DNA of 12,285 nucleotides from Bacteroidales bacterium (GTDB lineage: Bacteria > Bacteroidota > Bacteroidia > Bacteroidales > 4484-276). Positions 6,749-12,285 of this stretch are shown one piece after another. The stretch covers positions 3,657 to 15,941 of the forward strand of contig JAOZRY010000020.1 of the NCBI GenBank assembly GCA_029939965.1, written 5' to 3'. The stretch's first letter is position 1, and each line of letters begins with the position of its first letter. The notes under the pieces were generated by a model, which had not been told where the DNA came from, did no database searches, and saw only the letters and a list, made by a program, of their open reading frames with translations. A program made the position numbers and the translations under genes.

Positions 6749-7874
6749 CTTCTTTATTTTTGATCATTTCAAGTATCTCCCCGGCAATAATATCAGCCGA
6801 ATTTTTTACAGCCATTTTATGAATGTTTTCTGCTAATACTTGTTTTTGGTCATCATTTTTTGCCAACTCCACGGTTATAATCCCAAGCATTTCTTTTGCC
6901 TCATTATCTTTGAGGTGAATTGCAGCATTTTGTTTAACAAGGGCTTCAGCATTTTTTGTTTGATGATCTTCGGCGGCTGTTGGTAATGGAATAAATATAC
7001 ACGGCTTGGCTACAGTACTCAATTCTGAAATAGCAATGGCACCGGCTCTTGAAATAACCAGATCGGCAGCCGAGTATGCAAAGTCCATTTTAGTTATAAA
7101 ATCTCTTGCCCGAACCATATTTTTTTTGGTGCCATCCAGTTTTTCCAATATCGATTTGCGGGCTTGTTGGGTGTACAAACTTCCGGTTTGCCAAATCAAT
7201 TGTAGGTTGTTCATGGTAAACAATCCGAGATTTTCGTCAATAGCTTCATTTATAGATTTTGCTCCCTGGCTACCTCCAATAATTAGTACAACCAGCTTGC
7301 TTTTGTCCAACTCAAAATATTCCAATGCATTATTTCTTTTACCTTCAATTTTAGTAACTGATTGGCGAATAGGATTTCCGGCCAGAATGAGTTTTTCTTT
7401 TGGGAAATACTTTTCCATACCGGGATATGCCACACAAATTTTATCAGCATCTTTTGCAAGGATTTTATTTGTAATGCCCGGAAAAGAATTTTGCTCTTGC
7501 AATAGTGTAGGTATTTTTTTTCGGGATGCCATTTTAACCGTAGGCCCACTGGCATATCCGCCCACACCAATTACTGCATCAGGCTTAAAGTTTTTGATTA
7601 TGTTAGCTGCTCTCAAAAGGCTAAAGAGTAGTTTGAACGGGAAGAGTAAATTCCTGACAGACAGGTTGCGCTGGAATCCGCTGATCCAAAGCCCGACGAT
7701 TGGAAACCCGGCCATGGGAACTTTTTCCATTTCCATCCTGCCTTTAGCACCAACAAACAATATGTCGATGTCTTTTTTTATCCTTTTCAAGGCTTCGGCA
7801 ATTGCAATGGCCGGAAAAACGTGTCCGCCTGTGCCACCTCCAGAAATCAATATTTTATATTTATGCTGTTGCAT
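6738..7874 (-). CDS. murG: UDP-GlcNAc--lipid I N-acetylglucosaminyltransferase MurG
   Basis: Peripheral membrane GT-B glycosyltransferase (family GT28) that adds GlcNAc to lipid I to make lipid II on the cytoplasmic face. The G-loops are present: GGGTGGH (12-18), GVGGYASGP (103-111), and GGSQGA (200-205). The donor-binding half has SRAGAIAISEL (275-285, with the conserved glutamate) and PLPTAAEDHQTKNA (297-310). EQNSFPG (127-133) is another family element. At 378 residues it is normal in length. Its first 14 bp overlap the end of ftsW and its last 11 bp overlap murC, so the three are tightly packed and probably translated together. No Shine-Dalgarno site is visible. Confidence 0.97.
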   Translation of the reverse strand: MQQHKYKILISGGGTGGHVFPAIAIAEALKRIKKDIDILFVGAKGRMEMEKVPMAGFPIVGLWISGFQRNLSVRNLLFPFKLLFSLLRAANIIKNFKPDAVIGVGGYASGPTVKMASRKKIPTLLQEQNSFPGITNKILAKDADKICVAYPGMEKYFPKEKLILAGNPIRQSVTKIEGKRNNALEYFELDKSKLVVLIIGGSQGAKSINEAIDENLGLFTMNNLQLIWQTGSLYTQQARKSILEKLDGTKKNMVRARDFITKMDFAYSAADLVISRAGAIAISELSTVAKPCIFIPLPTAAEDHQTKNAEALVKQNAAIHLKDNEAKEMLGIITVELAKNDDQKQVLAENIHKMAVKNSADIIAGEILEMIKNKEDAE

Positions 7875-9030
7875 ATTTTAAGTTTTTTACTTCTGCTGGA
7901 TGTTCTGCCTCCACCGACCGGCTTACGCTAAGTATCATGCCCAGGCCTGCGCATGAAAACCAGAACGATGTTCCTCCCATAGAGATAAATGGCAGTGTTT
8001 GACCTGTTACAGGGAGCACATTTACTGCAACCCCCATGTTTATCATTGCCTGAAATACCATTAGAAAACTAATGCCAATTACGAGGTAGCTGCCAAATTT
8101 TTTATCGCATAGCCGGGCAATTTTTAAAGATCTGAAAAGTATGATAATAAATATGAGTACGATAGCAATACCACCAACAATTCCGTATTCCTCAATAATA
8201 ATGGCATAAACGAAATCGGAGTAGGAGTGAGGAAGGAAACTGCGTAGGGTGCTGTTTCCCGGCATTTTACCAAACAGGCCACCACTTGCGATGGCCATTT
8301 TAGAAACGGAAACCTGGTAAGATTGTTCTGAACCCTTATCGAAGTGTTCAAGTGCTCGTTTTTGCCATACCGATGCTCTTGGGAGCAACTCAGGTTGGTA
8401 TGCTGCAATTGTTAGAAGCAGCAAAAAACCAGCTATGCCCAGGCCAATGAGCGAAAATATATGCTTAAGACTTGCTCTGCCAATATACAGCAACATAAGG
8501 CTGGCTACGAAAAGCATTGCCGCTGTTGAAAAATTGGAAGGTAAAATAAGTACACAGGTTATTATTATTGGAGTAACCACCCAGATAAATCCTTTTTTAA
8601 AATCTCCGATTTCTTCCTGGTTTTTTGCCAGAAAACGAGCCAGAAACATCATTAGCGCAAGCTTGGCAAAGTCGGAAGTTTGAAAGGTTAGCAGACCAAT
8701 CCCGGGAATGTTGATCCAGATAAATCGTCTGGCACCATTTATTTCGGGGCCAAATAATAAGGTAGCTAATAATAAGGGAATGGATAAGTAAAACAGAACT
8801 TGTGCACTCCTCGAAAAATAGATAAATTTGATTTTGTGAATGGCATACACGATCAAGAGTCCAAACATTACAATGATAAATTGTTTTAGTAGGTAATACT
8901 CGGTGTTGCCTCCTCTTTCGCGCCAGGCCAGGGAACTTGTTGTGCTGTAAATTGCAAGTAATGAAATTACCGACAGAATGATGACCAGCGTCCAAATTAC
9001 TTTGTCTCCTTTAATTCGTTGTGTAATCAT
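7861..9030 (-). CDS. ftsW: Septal peptidoglycan polymerase FtsW (SEDS family)
   Basis: Polytopic SEDS glycosyltransferase that polymerises lipid II at the division site together with a class B PBP such as FtsI. About ten hydrophobic segments are visible through 389 residues. Family landmarks are NGARRFI (98-104), a large extracellular loop around residues 210-270, LPHSYSDFVYAIIIEEYG (266-283) with the probable catalytic aspartate D272, and the C-terminal signature NVLPVTGQTLPFISMGGTS (337-355). FtsW rather than RodA is chosen because the gene sits between murD and murG in the dcw cluster; the sequence alone separates them poorly. The ATG at 9030 follows a 226-bp gap after murD, so a separate promoter is possible, but no convincing TTG/TAnnTTTG pair was found. 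Confidence 0.94.
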   Translation of the reverse strand: MITQRIKGDKVIWTLVIILSVISLLAIYSTTSSLAWRERGGNTEYYLLKQFIIVMFGLLIVYAIHKIKFIYFSRSAQVLFYLSIPLLLATLLFGPEINGARRFIWINIPGIGLLTFQTSDFAKLALMMFLARFLAKNQEEIGDFKKGFIWVVTPIIITCVLILPSNFSTAAMLFVASLMLLYIGRASLKHIFSLIGLGIAGFLLLLTIAAYQPELLPRASVWQKRALEHFDKGSEQSYQVSVSKMAIASGGLFGKMPGNSTLRSFLPHSYSDFVYAIIIEEYGIVGGIAIVLIFIIILFRSLKIARLCDKKFGSYLVIGISFLMVFQAMINMGVAVNVLPVTGQTLPFISMGGTSFWFSCAGLGMILSVSRSVEAEHPAEVKNLKYATA

Positions 9031-9147
9031 GTGGTTGTAGTTTTAAGGGTTAAAAAATGTGTTGTTAAAAAGGATAAAATGATATGTTTATTAAATGGTT
9101 TCATGAAATCTTTACAATCTTCTTTAGAATCTTAATTTGCAAAACTT

Positions 9148-9161
9148 ACCAACATGTTGGT
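9148..9161. other. Perfect 14-bp palindrome in the murD-ftsW gap
   Basis: ACCAACATGTTGGT is self-complementary over its whole length, about 118 bp upstream of the ftsW start. It could be a homodimeric regulator site. It has no loop, so it is not a hairpin of the usual terminator type. It may also be chance. Confidence 0.4.
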
Positions 9162-9202
9162 TAAATAATTTGCTGTTAATTTCCAGCTTTGTGGTTTCAA
9201 TA

Positions 9203-9244
9203 ATAAATCATAAATCATAAATAATAAATAATAAATCATAAATT
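9203..9244. repeat. Six-copy 7-bp tandem repeat after murD
   Basis: Six consecutive heptamers ATAAAT[C/A/T] run without interruption: ATAAATC twice, ATAAATA twice, ATAAATC, ATAAATT. On the transcribed strand the unit reads [G/T/A]ATTTAT. The array begins 12 bp after the murD stop. It has no coding sense and no hairpin. It is a simple AT-rich repeat of the type that can vary in copy number. Confidence 0.85.
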
Positions 9245-9256
9245 GAATTAGGTTTA

Positions 9257-10618
9257 TTACAGGTTAATAACGGCTTTCTTGAATTGATTTCCACGATCTT
9301 CATAATTGTCGAACAGGTCGAAACTGGCACAAGCCGGCGACAATAATGTAGAGTCTCCTTTTTGCCCGAGGTGATAGGCGGTGCGAACTGCAATATCCAT
9401 ATTTCGGGTTTCGTAAATCATATTGCAAACCGGCGAAAATGTTTCCATAATTTTATCATTATCAATGCCGAGGCAAATTATGGCTTTTACTTTTTGGGCA
9501 ACTAATGGTAGTAGGGTTGAATAGTCGTTGCCTTTGTCCTGGCCACCAGCAATCCAAATTACCGGTTTGTTAGCGTTTTCCAATGCATACCATGTAGAGT
9601 TTATGTTGGTGGCTTTGGAGTCGTTAATAAATTCGATACCCCTGACAGAGGCTACAAATTCGAGACGATGTTCTACACCCTGAAAATCTGACAAACTTTG
9701 TTTTATGCTCTCTTTGCGGATATCAAACAATCTCGAAACAATTGTCGCAGCCATCGAGTTGTAAGTATTGTGTTTGCCGGTAAGCGCCATTTCCTGTAAA
9801 GTAAGTACCATTTTTTCTGTATTAATATTTATAATCAATTTGCTATGTTCGTAGTTGTTTTTATCTGTTTTAAAATATGCTCCTTCATCGAATTCGGTGT
9901 TTGATAATGTGAAAGGATATCTTTTTGCCTTGCAGTTTTTTGTTTTCAATTTTCTTTTAATCACTTCATCATCATCACAAAAAATAAATGCATCATCACA
10001 GGTTTGATTTTGAATGATCCTGAATTTTGAATCGGCATATTTTTCAAAATCATAATCATATCTGTCGAGATGATCTGGTGTAATGTTTATTAATACAGCC
10101 ATCTCAGCTTTAAAATCAAACATCCCATCCAATTGAAAACTGCTAATTTCCAGAACCAGAACCTCATAATCTCTTTCTGATAATAACCAGGCCATGCTTT
10201 TTCCAACATTTCCTGCTAAGCCAACATCTATCCCTGCATTTTTTAAAACATGATAAATGAGCAGTGTTGTTGTGGTTTTTCCGTTGCTGCCTGTGATGCA
10301 GATTTTTTTAGCTTTCGTAAAATTCGCTGCAAATTCGATTTCTGATATTACCGGAATGCGTAACAATTTTGCCCGTTTAATAATAGGAGCATGGTCAGGT
10401 ATGCCCGGACTCTTTATTATCAGTTCTGCGTTGATTATTTTGCTTTCGGTATGTTTCCCTTCTTCAAATTCGATTTCAGAATGTAAAAGAACTTTTTTAT
10501 ATTTTTCTTTGATCTCTCCCCGATCTGAGAGGAAAATCCCAAATCCGTTTTTTTTAGCAAGGAGTGCCGCACCTACTCCGCTTTCTCCACCTCCCAAAAT
10601 GGCTATAACCTTGCTCAA
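9257..10618 (-). CDS. murD: UDP-N-acetylmuramoyl-L-alanine--D-glutamate ligase MurD
   Basis: Cytoplasmic ATP-dependent ligase that adds D-glutamate to UDP-MurNAc-L-Ala. Mur-ligase motifs appear in order: N-terminal GGGESGVGAA (9-18) of the UDP-binding domain, ATP loop ITGSNGKTTT (108-117), EISSFQLD (157-164, typical of MurD), NITPDHLDRY (178-187), GKHNTYN (281-287), EHRLE (316-320), NDSKATN (332-338), and LLSPACASFDLF (425-436). At 453 residues the length is normal. The start codon is TTG at 10618. No in-frame ATG occurs until Met143, a stop lies two codons upstream, and AGGAG precedes the TTG by 9 nt, so TTG is well supported. It begins 12 bp after the mraY stop, and its Shine-Dalgarno site overlaps that stop. 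Confidence 0.97.
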   Translation of the reverse strand: MSKVIAILGGGESGVGAALLAKKNGFGIFLSDRGEIKEKYKKVLLHSEIEFEEGKHTESKIINAELIIKSPGIPDHAPIIKRAKLLRIPVISEIEFAANFTKAKKICITGSNGKTTTTLLIYHVLKNAGIDVGLAGNVGKSMAWLLSERDYEVLVLEISSFQLDGMFDFKAEMAVLINITPDHLDRYDYDFEKYADSKFRIIQNQTCDDAFIFCDDDEVIKRKLKTKNCKAKRYPFTLSNTEFDEGAYFKTDKNNYEHSKLIININTEKMVLTLQEMALTGKHNTYNSMAATIVSRLFDIRKESIKQSLSDFQGVEHRLEFVASVRGIEFINDSKATNINSTWYALENANKPVIWIAGGQDKGNDYSTLLPLVAQKVKAIICLGIDNDKIMETFSPVCNMIYETRNMDIAVRTAYHLGQKGDSTLLSPACASFDLFDNYEDRGNQFKKAVINL

Positions 10619-10627
10619 TATCTATTT

Positions 10628-10632
10628 CTCCT
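10628..10632 (-). promoter_or_regulatory. Shine-Dalgarno site deciding the TTG start of murD
   Basis: AGGAG on the minus strand, 9 nt before TTG and overlapping the TAG stop of mraY (read TAGGAG). It supports initiation at TTG and suggests reinitiation by ribosomes that finish mraY. Confidence 0.6.
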
Positions 10633-11884
10633 ATCGTATCTTTAGCGTAATTACTGTAAATATCGCAAGCATAATCCCAACAATAAAAAACCGCAATACA
10701 ATTTTTGGTTCCGGATATCCCTTCACCTGATAATGGTGATGTAATGGCGACATTTTAAAAATTCTTTTGCCGGCTCCAAATTTGTGTTTGGTGTATTTAA
10801 AATAGCTTACCTGCATAACTACTGATAAACTTTCGGCAAGGAAAATCCCACACAAAATAGGGATGAGTAGCTCTTTGCGAAGCATAATGGCAAATACAGC
10901 TATAATGCCACCAAGTGCCAACGATCCGGTATCGCCCATAAAAACCTGTGCGGGAAACGAATTGTACCATAAAAAGCCAATACATGCCCCAACAAAAGCA
11001 CTGATAAAAATTACTAACTCACCTGAATTTGGGATGTACATAATGTTGAGATAATTGGCGAAAAATATATTACCCGATACGTACGCAAACACGGCAAGTG
11101 TAATTCCGATAATGGCTGATGTGCCTGTTGCCAGCCCGTCCATGCCATCGGTAAGGTTGGCACCATTAGAAACCGCTGTTATGATCAGAATTACTGCAGG
11201 AATAAAAATAAGAAATGCCCATTTTTGGTATCCTTCACCAAGCCATCCAACAAATATTGAATAATCAAACTCGTTGTTTTTTACGAATGGGATAGTGGAT
11301 TTCGTTGATTTTGTTGATTCAGCCTTAAATAATATGGTCGTTTCGTTGATGCGATTTTGATTAAAATTGTGGTTAGTTTCGATGAATGATTCATCAGTAA
11401 CTCTTTCGCGAATTACAATATCAGGACTGAAATACATCATTAATCCAACAAATAACCCAAGTATTACCTGCCCCAGGATTTTGAATTTTCCGGCAAGACC
11501 TTTCTTGTCTTTCCTGAAAACCTTGATATAGTCATCAACAAAGCCGATAAGCCCAAGCCACAGTGTGGTGATGAGGATAATGATAATATAGATATTCTCT
11601 AATTTGGCAAATAGTAGAGTAGGGATGAGAATAGCTCCCAGAATTATCAACCCACCCATTGTAGGGGTGCCCTGTTTTTCCATTTGCCCTTCGAGTCCCA
11701 GATCACGAATACTTTCTCCAACTTGTTGTTTTTTTAGGAAATTGATAAGCTGTTTCCCAAAAAGCATCGAAATTATAAGAGAAGTAATAACCGCCATGCC
11801 GGCTCTGAACGAAATGTACTCGAACATTCCTGCACCCGGAAAATCAAAAGCCTTTTGTAAATATGCGAACAAATAATATAACAT
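10631..11884 (-). CDS. mraY: Phospho-N-acetylmuramoyl-pentapeptide-transferase MraY
   Basis: Integral membrane enzyme that transfers phospho-MurNAc-pentapeptide to undecaprenyl phosphate, giving lipid I. Recognisable elements are GTPTMGG (72-78), FVDDYIKV (115-122) with the catalytic-site pair D117/D118, NLTDGMDGLATG (243-254), FMGDTGS (315-321), and the C-terminal HHH (382-384), all within a roughly ten-helix hydrophobic protein. The length of 417 exceeds the 360 of E. coli because of a hydrophilic insert at about 151-205 between membrane helices. Long MraY proteins of this kind are usual in Bacteroidota. The insert contains a short repeat, STKSTKST (190-197). The N-terminus MLYYLF...FPGAGMFEYISFR is typical of the phylum and supports the ATG at 11884. 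The upstream DNA is a repeat array, so promoter and upstream gene (murE or murF expected) are not visible here. Confidence 0.97.
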   Translation of the reverse strand: MLYYLFAYLQKAFDFPGAGMFEYISFRAGMAVITSLIISMLFGKQLINFLKKQQVGESIRDLGLEGQMEKQGTPTMGGLIILGAILIPTLLFAKLENIYIIIILITTLWLGLIGFVDDYIKVFRKDKKGLAGKFKILGQVILGLFVGLMMYFSPDIVIRERVTDESFIETNHNFNQNRINETTILFKAESTKSTKSTIPFVKNNEFDYSIFVGWLGEGYQKWAFLIFIPAVILIITAVSNGANLTDGMDGLATGTSAIIGITLAVFAYVSGNIFFANYLNIMYIPNSGELVIFISAFVGACIGFLWYNSFPAQVFMGDTGSLALGGIIAVFAIMLRKELLIPILCGIFLAESLSVVMQVSYFKYTKHKFGAGKRIFKMSPLHHHYQVKGYPEPKIVLRFFIVGIMLAIFTVITLKIR

Positions 11885-11920
11885 TCTCTATTTTCAGTTT
11901 TAATTATTTAATGCTTCCTC

Positions 11921-11944
11921 CATTGCACCATTGTATCATTTTCA
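11921..11944 (+). repeat. Three CATT octamers, edge of the array upstream of mraY
   Basis: Three consecutive octamers CATTGCAC, CATTGTAT and CATTTTCA, in the same orientation as the large block at 12073-12285. They are separated by the 4-bp AGTA from the oppositely oriented block at 11949-12068. They start 36 bp before the mraY start. Confidence 0.7.
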
Positions 11945-11948
11945 AGTA

Positions 11949-12068
11949 GATAATGCGACAATGCGACAATGCGATAATGCGACAATGCGACAATGAGATA
12001 ATGCGACAATGCGACAATGAGATAATGCGACAATGCGACAATGAGATAATGCGACAATGCGACAATGA
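11949..12068 (-). repeat. Five-copy 24-bp tandem repeat made of 15 octamers
   Basis: Fifteen octamers fit exactly into 120 bp. Each 24-bp unit is GATAATGC followed by two copies of GACAATG[C/A]. The five units differ at a single base: the first ends in C, the others in A. On the minus strand every octamer reads CATT-N4, the same grammar as the flanking blocks but in the opposite direction. No promoter or coding sense was recognised. Confidence 0.92.
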
Positions 12069-12072
12069 GAAC

Positions 12073-12285
12073 CATTTAAGCATTGAATCATTTTAGCATT
12101 GAATCATTGAATCATTTTAGCATTGTATCATTGTATCATTTAAGCATTGTATCATTGAATCATTTTAGCATTGAATCATTGAAACATTTTAGCATTGTAT
12201 CATTGAATCATTTTAGCATTGTATCATTTTAGCATTGTATCATTAAATCATTTTAGCATTGTATCATTTAAGCATTGTATCATTA
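12073..12285 (+). repeat. Array of at least 26 CATT-N4 octamers, open at window end
   Basis: Twenty-six uninterrupted octamers fill 12073-12280 and a 27th starts at 12281. Every unit begins CATT. The second half is either T[A/T]AG (10 units) or G[A/T]AT-like (16 units, including one GAAA and one AAAT). The T-type recurs every second or third unit, giving a mostly 24-bp higher-order period. A 4-bp GAAC separates it from the inverted block. The stretch 11885-12285 contains no gene. The array probably continues toward the upstream dcw gene. Confidence 0.92.

Noticed and set aside
7006..7881. Long plus-strand frame of 291 codons
   Set aside because: It lies antisense to murG, which has all its catalytic motifs. 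The translation is rich in Ser/Ile/Leu with no recognisable domain, as expected for a shadow frame.
9130..9165. Bacteroidota-type promoter (TTG ... TAnnTTTG) before ftsW
   Set aside because: The nearest match, TAAGTTTTG, has three bases between TA and TTTTG instead of the expected spacing, and no TTG lies at the right distance upstream.
11949..12068. Coding repeat protein, since 24 bp is a multiple of three and several frames stay open
   Set aside because: The open frames do not extend into the 8-bp flanking blocks, have no start context and lie in an intergenic array.
11949..12285. CRISPR array
   Set aside because: Units of 8 bp abut without unique spacers and no cas gene is present.

Overview
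The window is an AT-rich chromosomal segment in which every recognisable gene lies on the minus strand, so transcription runs from high to low coordinates. It carries most of a division and cell-wall (dcw) cluster in the order mraY, murD, ftsW, murG, murC, ftsQ, ftsA, ftsZ. Downstream follow yqeY (GatB/YqeY domain), a broken ATPase gene and a truC-type pseudouridine synthase. The order murC-ftsQ-ftsA-ftsZ without murB or ddl, yqeY directly after ftsZ, the long MraY with an extra hydrophilic insert, and an FtsZ whose VPAYLRKK peptide is followed by a further tail all point to Bacteroidota. A Bacteroidales/Marinilabiliales-like member is my guess and is not shown by the sequence.

Layout from the promoter side (right) to left. 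Positions 11885-12285 hold no gene. They hold a tandem array of 8-bp units of the form CATT-N4, with a 120-bp central block in the opposite orientation. mraY (10631-11884) and murD (9257-10618) are 12 bp apart. A 226-bp gap between murD and ftsW holds a 7-bp tandem repeat and a 14-bp palindrome. ftsW, murG, murC and ftsQ overlap or abut (overlaps of 14, 11 and 4 bp), and ftsA follows 6 bp later. ftsZ and yqeY come after gaps of 79 and 103 bp. The left 1 kb holds the N-terminal 49 codons of a P-loop ATPase, cut off just after Walker A, then truC, then an open frame at the window edge that may be the continuation of the same ATPase.

Functionally, MraY makes lipid I and MurG makes lipid II. MurC and MurD add the first two residues of the stem peptide in the cytoplasm. 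FtsW polymerises lipid II at the septum. FtsQ, FtsA and FtsZ form the scaffold that places this synthesis at mid-cell. FtsZ is tethered to the membrane through the C-terminal helix of FtsA. yqeY and truC concern translation or tRNA and are neighbours rather than parts of the division machine.

The conserved genes look intact and ordinary. The parts worth a second look are the two-orientation octamer array upstream of mraY and the apparent interruption of the ATPase gene by truC. Smaller points are the repeat motifs inside the FtsZ linker and the MraY insert, and the scattered strong Shine-Dalgarno sites in a phylum that rarely uses them.
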